Shown here: one piece after another, positions 1 through 5,315 of the stretch | Numbering within the stretch: the stretch's first letter is position 1 | Layout: each line of letters begins with the position of its first letter | Source of the DNA: an uncultured Clostridia bacterium | GTDB taxonomy: Bacteria; Bacillota; Clostridia; Christensenellales; UBA1242 | NCBI GenBank assembly: GCA_934776915.1 | Contig: CAKVNA010000056.1 | Span: 1-5,842, forward strand | Direction: 5' to 3' | DNA: 5,842 bases | Translations under genes and position numbers: made by a program | Notes under the pieces: model-generated | Databases searched by the model: none | What the model was told of the DNA's origin: nothing | What the model saw: the letters and a program-made list of their open reading frames with translations, nothing else

Positions 1-392
1 ATCATATCCACAACAAGTCCAACCAAAACGGCATATGCAAACTTTATGCCCAAGATTAAAAACAAACTTGGATATTGGTCTGGACGAGTGAGCAAAAGTG
101 GCACTGCCTCGTCTGAAGTCGCAATAAAAATTGCCATAAGCGAGCCCATTGTTATTATTTTTTTGCTAAACAAATCTGTCGCCACAACTGAAAAGCCGCA
201 TTGAGGAATAAGCCCAAAGCCCGCACTTGCGATAGGTGCAACCTTACTTTTGAGAAGATTTGACGACTGATATTTCACCAAAATCTTTTCTTCCAAAAGT
301 TCAATGAGCATATAGCAAACAAAAATAATTGGCAACAAGCGTGCCGAATCAATAAGAGCATCTAAAACAACATCTAATATTTCGTTAAACAT
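1..392 (-). CDS. Putative manganese/heavy-metal exporter, ArsP_2-like (N-terminal part, runs off window)
   Basis: An open frame starts with ATG at 392 and runs off the left edge after 130 codons, so only the N-terminal part of the protein is seen. It is strongly hydrophobic, with likely membrane segments near residues 12-31, 52-70, 82-101 and 108-129. The motifs PQCGFSV (63-69) and TSDEAVPLL (92-100) are, from memory, hallmarks of the family annotated 'putative manganese transporter' or 'arsenic efflux protein' (PF11449, about ten membrane segments). The likely role is inner-membrane efflux of a metal ion; the substrate is inferred from the family name only. No SD precedes the ATG; a promoter-like pair places transcription start at or beside the start codon. 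There is thus no leader in which a manganese riboswitch, known upstream of some Mn exporters, could sit. It is divergent from the plus-strand gene at 477. Family call is confident, metal specificity is not. Confidence 0.85.
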   Translation of the reverse strand, partial: MFNEILDVVLDALIDSARLLPIIFVCYMLIELLEEKILVKYQSSNLLKSKVAPIASAGFGLIPQCGFSVVATDLFSKKIITMGSLMAIFIATSDEAVPLLLTRPDQYPSLFLILGIKFAYAVLVGLVVDM

Positions 393-398
393 ATTTAA

Positions 399-427
399 AT
401 TTTACTACAATTGCATAAAATAGTAAA
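399..427 (-). promoter_or_regulatory. Predicted sigma-A promoter of the exporter gene (leaderless)
   Basis: On the minus strand, TTTACT (427-422, 4/6 to TTGACA) is followed after exactly 17 bp by TAAAAT (404-399, 5/6 to TATAAT). Only six bases separate the -10 from the ATG at 392, so the expected start of transcription is on or next to the A of the ATG. There is no SD-like purine run in between. In such AT-rich DNA -10-like words are common, so the support comes from the combined spacing. Confidence 0.5.
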
Positions 428-441
428 GTGAAAATTGGGTC

Positions 442-470
442 TAGACAAGTTACGACAAAAATTGTATAAT
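442..470 (+). promoter_or_regulatory. Predicted sigma-A promoter of the 328-residue gene (leaderless)
   Basis: TAGACA (442-447, 5/6 to TTGACA), a 17-bp spacer and a perfect TATAAT (465-470) are followed by six bases and then the ATG at 477. This is the best promoter in the window. Its expected transcription start coincides with the start codon, giving an mRNA without a 5' untranslated region. It lies back-to-back with the exporter promoter; the two -35 boxes are 14 bp apart, so one regulator could affect both. Confidence 0.65.
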
Positions 471-476
471 TAAAGC

Positions 477-1463
477 ATGAAACAGAAATATTTTAAAAAA
501 TCTATGTTAGAACAACTGCAAAACAAGTTTGCACATGAGTTTTCGTTTGAAATCACAATTTTGCCACCAGTTTTCAAGCGTTATCCCCTGTTTTTTCACT
601 TGATGTTCCCTATTTGTGAAAAATTTGACAACAGTTTTTCTCGCCCAGTTGGCATTGTGCGAATTGACAATTTGGGGCTTGTTAAACTTATAAAACTCGA
701 TAATCAAGACTTCTCGCAAAATCGTGATTTTGAAAAACAATATTGCTACAAAAAAGATATTGAATTTTTAAAGACCTCTCTTGACAAACTTTTTGTTTCG
801 CAACCAAAACTTGCCCTATTTGAAAACAAAAATTATAAAACAAAATATCTCCCTGTGCTAAAAACTCTTGTTGGTGATGACTTTTTTAAGTTTTATTTGG
901 AACTTATGTCAAATGAAATAAAATATACGGACATTGCAAAATCACTTCCAGAAGAATCAAAAACAGAGACTCAAACCAAACCCATTGAAAAAGATTTAAA
1001 ATATCAGTTGTCTAACTTTGTAAAAAAAGAAATTGTGCCTGAGTTTTTTGGGAAAAGTGCATATGTTAGGATATGTTTTTATCAAAATTTCGGCGAAATG
1101 CTTTTAAAAAATTTCTCTGAAGAACAACTATCGCTCGGAAAACTTAAATTTGAAACGACAAAATGTTACGCAAAAGCAATGAACGAACTTTCAAGCGTAG
1201 ACGCTGAAACAGACTTTTTGTGCAGACTTATTTTAATTTGCCTAAACGCTCTTTTAATTAGAGAAAAAAGCGAACTTTCACAAAATTATATTGACGAAAT
1301 AAATGACTCAAAAACAATCTTTAATGATGAAATTAAACTTATAAAAGACGAAAAAACAAAGAAAAATCTTGAGAAAATTATGCAAAGCATTTTGAAAGAC
1401 TATGCAAAAGAGAAATCTACGAGTGCAATTTTCGTAGGATATAAAAATGTTTTTTTGCAATAA
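477..1463 (+). CDS. Hypothetical protein of 328 residues, unrecognised family
   Basis: I do not recognise this protein. It is soluble-looking, Lys-rich, with no signal peptide and no convincing membrane segment. It appears to have two parts. Residues about 20-150 are a mixed region with strand-like stretches (FEITILPPV 24-32, PVGIVRI 57-63) and aromatic patches. A polar linker at about 157-172, rich in Glu, Lys and Thr, leads to a mainly helical region at about 173-312 that includes a hydrophobic helix LCRLILICLNALLI (248-261). No catalytic signature, zinc site or nucleotide-binding loop is apparent. The start at 477 is chosen because a near-consensus promoter ends six bases before it; the next in-frame ATG (504) also lacks an SD. 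It stands alone on the plus strand, divergent from the exporter and convergent with divIVA. Base composition resembles its neighbours, so there is no sign of recent transfer. Confidence is in it being a real gene, not in any function. Confidence 0.8.
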   Translation: MKQKYFKKSMLEQLQNKFAHEFSFEITILPPVFKRYPLFFHLMFPICEKFDNSFSRPVGIVRIDNLGLVKLIKLDNQDFSQNRDFEKQYCYKKDIEFLKTSLDKLFVSQPKLALFENKNYKTKYLPVLKTLVGDDFFKFYLELMSNEIKYTDIAKSLPEESKTETQTKPIEKDLKYQLSNFVKKEIVPEFFGKSAYVRICFYQNFGEMLLKNFSEEQLSLGKLKFETTKCYAKAMNELSSVDAETDFLCRLILICLNALLIREKSELSQNYIDEINDSKTIFNDEIKLIKDEKTKKNLEKIMQSILKDYAKEKSTSAIFVGYKNVFLQ

Positions 1464-1487
1464 ATTTAAACAAATATAAGTTAAGGC

Positions 1488-1497
1488 AGAGCGCTCT
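1488..1497. repeat. Perfect 10-bp palindrome AGAGCGCTCT
   Basis: A GC-rich perfect palindrome lies 25 bp after the stop codon of the plus-strand gene and is followed by CTATTTTTC. As a hairpin it would have a very short stem, so it is at best a weak plus-strand terminator; it could equally be a protein-binding site or chance. Confidence 0.3.
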
Positions 1498-1527
1498 CTA
1501 TTTTTCAATTTTTATAATATATGGCAC

Positions 1528-1569
1528 AAAAAAAGGCAAATTTAGCACTAAAAGCACTATTTGCCTTTT
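1528..1569. terminator. Intrinsic terminator shared by convergent genes
   Basis: Arms AAAAGGCAAAT (1531-1541) and ATTTGCCTTTT (1559-1569) form a perfect 11-bp stem with a 17-base loop. On the minus strand the hairpin ends in seven T residues (1534-1528), a good terminator for the lgt-divIVA transcript. On the plus strand it is followed by TTTTATTATTT and may also stop the 477-1463 gene. The loop contains a direct repeat AGCACTA (1544-1550 and 1553-1559). Confidence 0.85.
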
Positions 1570-1605
1570 ATTATTTGTTATTGAAACTAAATATAGTTTT
1601 GTATT

Positions 1606-2349
1606 TTAACTGCTTTTACTTTCCTTTCTTGCGTCATTATAAAAGTCAAATGCCTTCATAATTTCTTCCAAATCTTCTTTTGGGTTCAAGGCTTCCTTCA
1701 GATCAAAGCCACTCTCCTCTTCTTCCTCTTGAACTTTTATTTGGGGCTTCTTTGGTTGTTCTTCAACTAGTTTATTAAGTTCAAAAAGACTATCCAGTTT
1801 TTCCGCCCTTCTTGGCTCAATTCGTCTTGCGCTTTCTTTTTGCTCTTTTGGCTTTAAATCTTCGTTCTCATGTTGCTCATTTGGAATTTTGTTAAGCCCA
1901 ATCATTTTAGTCAAAAGCCTTTTCACAGGGTCACCCGAGGTGCTTTCTAAAAGATTTTCTTTCTGTTTTTGAACATTGTTTTCCAGCGAACTTCTACAAT
2001 CTTGAATCAAAGCAAGCAACTCCTTTTTTACACTTCTATCATTATAAATATTTTCATCTTTCAAGAGATTTTCCATTTTTGTGTAAAGCAAGTTAAGTTT
2101 TTTTGTTTCAAGTTCATAAATGTTTTTTGAACTGTTTTCAATAAGCCTTGCCCTTTCCACCGCCGACACAAGTGAGGTCATAAGTTCGTTGTCACTGTTT
2201 GAGGTTATTTTTTCAAGTTGGTCTTTAAGGTAAAAAATTCTATCTTTTTGTTCCGCAAGCCTAGACTCGTAGTCATAAGCAAGACGCTCAATATAACTAT
2301 CCACTTCAAGTTGGCTGTAGCCTTTCTTAACTATCTTAAAATTAGCCAT
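1606..2349 (-). CDS. divIVA: DivIVA-family coiled-coil protein
   Basis: A 247-residue cytoplasmic protein. Its start has the DivIVA/GpsB-type N-terminal pattern: an F-x5-GYS-x3-VDSYI segment (F4 to I20) followed by a heptad-like coiled coil at about residues 25-50. A second helical region spans about 55-135. Residues 153-213 look disordered and highly charged, with a run of Glu at 208-212, and a short helix at about 215-243 ends the protein. DivIVA proteins bind curved membrane and recruit division, wall-growth or chromosome-anchoring partners; membrane binding through the N-terminal domain is family knowledge. The ATG at 2349 has an excellent SD and overlaps the lgt stop by 8 bp (ATGGCTAA), implying co-transcription and probably translational coupling. 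The terminator at 1528-1569 follows its stop. It is longer than Bacillus DivIVA (about 164 residues) because of the linker and C-terminal helix. It might be a DivIVA-domain paralog rather than the main polar DivIVA. Confidence 0.8.
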   Translation of the reverse strand: MANFKIVKKGYSQLEVDSYIERLAYDYESRLAEQKDRIFYLKDQLEKITSNSDNELMTSLVSAVERARLIENSSKNIYELETKKLNLLYTKMENLLKDENIYNDRSVKKELLALIQDCRSSLENNVQKQKENLLESTSGDPVKRLLTKMIGLNKIPNEQHENEDLKPKEQKESARRIEPRRAEKLDSLFELNKLVEEQPKKPQIKVQEEEEESGFDLKEALNPKEDLEEIMKAFDFYNDARKESKSS

Positions 2350-3121
2350 TTACGGCCTCCTTTTTGTGCGATTTTATCAAGATTGTAACCAACAAAATGC
2401 AACCAGTTATGACAAGCAAAACGCTTAAAAGTTGAGATGCTCTAAAACTGCCAAGCATAAGACATTCTTTTGGATCTCTGTATTGCTCCAAGATTGCTCT
2501 TATTGTGCCATAGAAAATGAAATATCCACTTGTAACAATGCCATGTTCTTTCACTTTTCCCGTCAAAAGCAAAAGGGTCAAAACTCCAAGCATATCCAAA
2601 ATGCTTTCGTAAAAGAAGGTCGCCAAATGCCACACCCCACCAATTTGAACACTTACTGGGAATACTTTTAAATAATCAACACTAGGTTCAACCCCATAAC
2701 AGCAACCTGCAAAGTAGCAACCAATTCTGCCTATTGCCTGCCCCAAAAAAAGGCAAGGAGCACAAAGGTCGCACGCTTCAAGCAAACTGTATTTGTGAAT
2801 TTTACAGCAAAGCAAAACTCCAAGGAAGCCACCAATTACACCGCCATAAATGGCAAGTCCTCCGTTCCAAACTTCAAAAATTTGCCAGAAGGAAGAAACT
2901 CCATTTAATGCGCAGTAATAAATTCTTGCCCCGACAATAGCACAAGGCAAAGCATAAAGGGCAAGGTTGATTGGCATGTTTGTATCAATAGCTTTCTTTT
3001 TGCATATGTAATAGGCGCACAATATTCCCGCCAACATTCCAAAAGCAATCATTGTTCCATACCAAGGAATCTCAAGTCCTAGTAGTTTAAAGGTTTGACC
3101 ATTAAGCAACATTTCTCTCAT
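2342..3121 (-). CDS. lgt: Prolipoprotein diacylglyceryl transferase (Lgt)
   Basis: A 259-residue polytopic inner-membrane protein with about seven hydrophobic segments. Lgt transfers diacylglyceryl from phosphatidylglycerol to the lipobox Cys of prolipoproteins, the first step of lipoprotein maturation. Family landmarks are IPWYGTMIAFG (18-28, Tyr21 matching the conserved Tyr of E. coli Lgt), WNGGLAIYGGVIGG (85-98), the signature GRIGCYFAGCCYG (131-143) and the C-terminal RAILEQYRDP (208-217). In the signature Arg132 and Gly143 are kept, but the position of the essential E. coli Asn146 is Cys135. This 'GRIGC' version occurs, as I recall, in many clostridial Lgt-family proteins. The protein is Cys-rich (14 Cys). 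Two starts are possible: ATG at 3121, with a -10 box just upstream and no SD, or ATG at 3112 (Met4). It is followed by divIVA with an 8-bp overlap and preceded by rlmD at 61 bp. Confidence 0.93.
   Translation of the reverse strand: MREMLLNGQTFKLLGLEIPWYGTMIAFGMLAGILCAYYICKKKAIDTNMPINLALYALPCAIVGARIYYCALNGVSSFWQIFEVWNGGLAIYGGVIGGFLGVLLCCKIHKYSLLEACDLCAPCLFLGQAIGRIGCYFAGCCYGVEPSVDYLKVFPVSVQIGGVWHLATFFYESILDMLGVLTLLLLTGKVKEHGIVTSGYFIFYGTIRAILEQYRDPKECLMLGSFRASQLLSVLLVITGCILLVTILIKSHKKEAVNG
2356..2362 (-). promoter_or_regulatory. Strong Shine-Dalgarno site of divIVA
   Basis: AAGGAGG on the minus strand lies six bases before the ATG at 2349 and inside the last codons of lgt. It fixes the divIVA start and contrasts with the lack of SD at lgt, rlmD, the exporter and the orphan gene. 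Confidence 0.9.
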
Positions 3122-3128
3122 AATACTT

Positions 3129-3157
3129 ATTATAACTTATATTTTCATGAAAGAAAA
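3129..3157 (-). promoter_or_regulatory. Predicted promoter of lgt with perfect -10
   Basis: A perfect TATAAT (3134-3129, minus) ends seven bases before the ATG at 3121. At a 17-bp spacing the -35 position reads TTTTCT (3157-3152), a poor 3/6 match. A 10-bp perfect palindrome TTTCATGAAA (3143-3152) fills the spacer and edge of the -35 and could be an operator. No SD lies between the -10 and the start, again suggesting a leaderless or near-leaderless message. Confidence 0.45.
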
Positions 3158-3182
3158 ACTTTTTTTGTCCAAAAATCAAATT

Positions 3183-4448
3183 TTATTTCCTTTTTAATAC
3201 AACCAGGCTTTCAATATGGAAAGTTTGTGGAAACATATCAAATATTTCAAACGATTTGATATCATAGTTTTTGCTTAAAAAAACAATATTTTGTTTCAAA
3301 GTATATGGATTGCATGAAATCATTATTATTTTTTCTGGAAGGGTGTGCAACATAACATCAAGTGTGTGTCGCCCAACTCCACTTCTGGGTGGGTCAAGAA
3401 CAACTGTTGCATTTTTATTTTGCAACAGCAATTTTTCCATTTCCCTGTCGCAATCACCGTTAATGTTGCAAAGATTGCTCAAATTGTTTAATTTTTTTGC
3501 ATCATTTGCATCTTTTGTTGCATCTTTTTCAATTTCAACTGAATAAACTTCTTTTGCTCTTTTTGCCATAATGCAACTCAACAACCCTGCTCCGCTATAT
3601 CCTTCAATTACAACTTCATTTGAAATTTCTTCCAGCACTTTTGAATACATTTTTGCAGCTACATCATCATTTATTTGAAAAAAAGACATAGGTCTTATAT
3701 AAGTTTCAATTCCAAATCTAAAAAGAGGAATTTTCTTCTCACCGTAAATATATTCACATTTTTGTCCAAAAATTTTATTTTTTGAGGTGTTTATGCTAAC
3801 AAACAGCCCAAAATTCTCCCCAAAAGCACTTTTAATATCTTCAATAAGACTGTTCAAAACTTTATAATCAAATTTACTTCTAGCAACAACACATATGCAC
3901 ACATGCTCACCTATGCTTCTCACAACAATATGGCAAATTTGACAATTTTTTGCGTTCTTTATCAATTTTTTTGCAATTTTTAATACTGTGTTGATATTTT
4001 TGTTTGCAACCATGCAATTTGAAATTTCACAAATATCATGAGAGTTTGGTTTTCTAAGCCCAATTTTATCCCCGCAAACAGCAAAAGCAACCTTGTTTCT
4101 AAATTCAAAACTATTTGGGCTTGCATTTGAAATGATTTCTCCAGAAAACAAGTCTTTGAAATATTCTTTCATGACTTTTTTCTTAATATCCAATCCGTTC
4201 TGCGAGTTCACAAACATAAAGTCACAACCACCACAATCACCAACATATGAGCATTTTGGACATATGCGTATGTGTGAGGGTGTGCAAATGTTTTTTAAAA
4301 CACCTTGCAAAAAATTCGTCTTTTCTGTTGCAATTTCAACATCAACAACTTCGCCCGGCAAAACACCATTGACGCACATTTTTTTGCCGTCAACAAAACT
4401 TTGACCTTCGCCATTTATATTCAAACTTTCAATTTTAATATTGTTCAC
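3183..4448 (-). CDS. rlmD: 23S rRNA (uracil-5)-methyltransferase, RlmD/TrmA family
   Basis: A 421-residue cytoplasmic enzyme that makes 5-methyluridine in RNA using SAM. The order is an N-terminal TRAM RNA-binding domain (about 1-55), an iron-sulfur cluster motif C66-x5-C72-x2-C75 with a probable fourth ligand Cys145, a central RNA-binding region, and a C-terminal Rossmann methyltransferase domain. That domain shows SFFQIN (255-260), the SAM loop IEGYSGAG (281-288), DPPRSG (352-357), the catalytic nucleophile Cys379 in SCNP, and the base Glu413 in HIES. All hallmarks are intact. Substrate within the family (23S U1939 or U747, or tRNA U54) cannot be settled from sequence; the cluster and TRAM domain favour the RlmD/RlmCD type. 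The start is GTG at 4448: the frame is closed by TAA 9 bp upstream, and an overlapping ATG at 4450 is out of frame and stops at once. There is no SD. mazF ends 53 bp upstream and lgt begins 61 bp downstream. Confidence 0.92.
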   Translation of the reverse strand: MNNIKIESLNINGEGQSFVDGKKMCVNGVLPGEVVDVEIATEKTNFLQGVLKNICTPSHIRICPKCSYVGDCGGCDFMFVNSQNGLDIKKKVMKEYFKDLFSGEIISNASPNSFEFRNKVAFAVCGDKIGLRKPNSHDICEISNCMVANKNINTVLKIAKKLIKNAKNCQICHIVVRSIGEHVCICVVARSKFDYKVLNSLIEDIKSAFGENFGLFVSINTSKNKIFGQKCEYIYGEKKIPLFRFGIETYIRPMSFFQINDDVAAKMYSKVLEEISNEVVIEGYSGAGLLSCIMAKRAKEVYSVEIEKDATKDANDAKKLNNLSNLCNINGDCDREMEKLLLQNKNATVVLDPPRSGVGRHTLDVMLHTLPEKIIMISCNPYTLKQNIVFLSKNYDIKSFEIFDMFPQTFHIESLVVLKRK

Positions 4449-4454
4449 ATGGAC

Positions 4455-4483
4455 ATATTAGCATATATAATATTTTTTTGCAA
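4455..4483 (-). promoter_or_regulatory. Predicted promoter of rlmD, extended -10, leaderless GTG start
   Basis: On the minus strand TTGCAA (4483-4478, 4/6) is separated by 17 bp from TAATAT (4460-4455, 4/6), which is preceded by TGC, an extended -10 (TGn) element. Six bases follow, then the GTG start at 4448. It lies in the 53-bp gap after mazF. A second -10-like word, TATTAT (4472-4467), would give a leader of about 12 bases. Confidence 0.45.
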
Positions 4484-4501
4484 ATATGTTAACAAAATTT
4501 A

Positions 4502-4846
4502 TCAAATAACACCAAGACTTATCATCATTGCCCTGTTTATTTCATTCATTTTATATTCGCTAAGTTCCCCTATTTTCTCACGCAATCGTGATTTATCTAT
4601 TGTCCTAATTTGTTCAAGAAGCACCACAGAATCTTTTTCAAGTCCATATTCTTTTGACGATAGTTCTATGTGGGTTGGAATTCGAGATTTATTAAGTCTG
4701 CTTGTTATTGCAGCGGCTATAATTGTTGGGCTATATTTATTTCCAATGTCATTTTGAACGACAAGAACGGGACGAATCCCTCCCTGTTCGCTTCCGACAA
4801 CTGGACTTAAATCAGCATAATACAGTTCCCCTCTTTTAACAATCAT
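4502..4846 (-). CDS. mazF: MazF/PemK-type mRNA endoribonuclease toxin (EndoA-like)
   Basis: A 114-residue protein closely matching Bacillus EndoA (NdoA, about 116 residues) from its first residues ([20 protein letters not shown]) to near the end. MazF toxins cleave single-stranded mRNA at short motifs and are held inactive by a cognate antitoxin. The key residues known from EndoA are present: Ser19, Arg25 (in GGIRPVLV) and Thr48 (in AAAITSR). The segment [17 protein letters not shown] (72-88) is also typical of the chromosomal Firmicutes form. The protein therefore looks full length and active. Its ATG overlaps the stop of the small upstream gene as ATGA (4843-4846), the usual sign of translational coupling between antitoxin and toxin genes; its own SD is only GGGG six bases upstream. 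No RHH- or AbrB-type antitoxin is visible beside it. Cleavage specificity is not deducible here. Confidence 0.96.
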   Translation of the reverse strand: MIVKRGELYYADLSPVVGSEQGGIRPVLVVQNDIGNKYSPTIIAAAITSRLNKSRIPTHIELSSKEYGLEKDSVVLLEQIRTIDKSRLREKIGELSEYKMNEINRAMMISLGVI

Positions 4847-5019
4847 AAAAAACCCCGCATAAACTTTTGATAATCAAACACAAACTTCTCCTCAACAACT
4901 TTGCCTTCATAAGTTACAGATTTTTTGACCCAAAAATATTTATCAAAATTTCCCCTCACATAAAGTGTATGAGTGCAGACGCAAAAATTGTTAATCACAA
5001 AAGTTGTGTTGTCTTTCAT
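4843..5019 (-). CDS. Small 58-residue protein in the antitoxin position upstream of mazF
   Basis: I do not recognise this protein. It starts with ATG at 5019 behind an SD-like AAAGGGGG (spacer nine bases) and ends in a TGA that overlaps the mazF ATG. It looks mainly beta-like: a Cys-x-Cys pair (C13, C15), an aromatic segment [12 protein letters not shown] (20-31), KSVTYEGK (33-40), then an acidic/aromatic tail [11 protein letters not shown] (43-53). It is not a ribbon-helix-helix or AbrB-fold antitoxin of the known MazE/EndoAI kinds by eye. Coupling and position suggest it could regulate or neutralise MazF, which is inference. The frame stays open upstream to 5181, but that stretch spans the terminator at 5121-5147 and lacks an SD, so the short start is preferred. 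It could instead be an unrelated small protein or a decayed antitoxin. Confidence 0.6.
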   Translation of the reverse strand: MKDNTTFVINNFCVCTHTLYVRGNFDKYFWVKKSVTYEGKVVEEKFVFDYQKFMRGFL

Positions 5020-5028
5020 CAAATAATT

Positions 5029-5036
5029 CCCCCTTT
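5029..5036 (-). promoter_or_regulatory. Shine-Dalgarno-like site deciding the small gene's start
   Basis: AAAGGGGG on the minus strand, one mismatch from AAAGGAGG, lies nine bases before the ATG at 5019. It is the only good ribosome-binding site in this open frame and argues for a 58-residue rather than a 112-residue product. Confidence 0.6.
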
Positions 5037-5086
5037 TTGCAAATTTAAACCACGATTTCAAAGTTAGTTTGTGAAGCGAAACAATT

Positions 5087-5115
5087 ATTATCCAAATGAG
5101 AGATTTAACACACAA
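5087..5115 (-). promoter_or_regulatory. Candidate promoter for the small gene and mazF
   Basis: Downstream of the terminator on the minus strand, TTGTGT (5115-5110, 3/6) is followed after 17 bp by GATAAT (5092-5087, 5/6). Transcription would start near 5080, giving a leader of about 60 bases before the ATG at 5019. This is a weak call based on position after a terminator and correct spacing. Confidence 0.3.
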
Positions 5116-5120
5116 TTCAT

Positions 5121-5147
5121 AAAAAAAGAACCCTAATGAGAGTTCTT
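5121..5147 (-). terminator. Intrinsic terminator between acpS and the small gene
   Basis: Read on the minus strand, arms AAGAACTC (5147-5140) and GGGTTCTT (5133-5126) make an eight-pair stem with one G-U pair and a six-base loop. The second arm runs into a seven-T tract (5127-5121). It most simply ends the acpS transcript about 170 bp after its stop and separates it from the small gene and mazF. Confidence 0.8.
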
Positions 5148-5171
5148 GCTGTATAAGATTAAAATATAGTT

Positions 5172-5200
5172 TTAATAACATTCAATCAAACCATTGTCAA
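5172..5200 (-). promoter_or_regulatory. Promoter-like pair just upstream of the terminator
   Basis: A perfect TTGACA (5200-5195, minus) stands 17 bp from TATTAA (5177-5172, 4/6). Transcription would begin near 5165 and meet the terminator at 5147-5121, giving an RNA of only about 45 bases or a terminator-containing leader for the mazF unit. It may be chance: a second TTGACT lies close by. The rest of the acpS-small gene interval (5201-5315) is T-rich on this strand and shows no gene. Confidence 0.3.
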
Positions 5201-5315
5201 AAAAGTCAACATAAAAATCAATAAAAACTGAATATCTTTTATAATGTAATTGTAACTAAAAACATCAAAAAAATGCTCAATTTTGTATCAAAAAACAGTC
5301 CAAAAAAGAGGTTTT

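Noticed and set aside
393..476. Manganese (yybP-ykoY type) riboswitch upstream of the exporter
   Set aside because: The whole gap is 84 bp and shared with a divergent gene; the predicted transcription start is at the ATG, leaving no leader RNA.
1513..1518. TATAAT on the plus strand before the convergent terminator
   Set aside because: It leads directly into the hairpin at 1531-1569 and then antisense through divIVA; no -35 and no gene. Expected by chance in AT-rich DNA.
2432..2940. Plus- and minus-strand open frames inside lgt
   Set aside because: They are other-frame readings of a clearly recognised Lgt, with no family features of their own.
4305..4757. 150-residue plus-strand open frame opposite mazF and the start of rlmD
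   Set aside because: It lies antisense to two well-recognised genes and has no SD or promoter; its length is explained by codon use on the other strand.
4843..5181. 112-residue open frame on the minus strand ending at mazF
   Set aside because: The upstream 54 codons span the terminator hairpin and T tract at 5121-5147, have no SD, and read as unusual hydrophobic filler; the start at 5019 has an SD. Kept as a 58-residue gene.
5240..5245. TATAAT on the plus strand in the acpS-small gene interval
   Set aside because: No -35 at acceptable spacing and no plus-strand gene follows.
5288..5315. Hairpin directly after the acpS stop
   Set aside because: Only A-T arms with a two-pair GC core and a bulge; much weaker than the terminator at 5121-5147.
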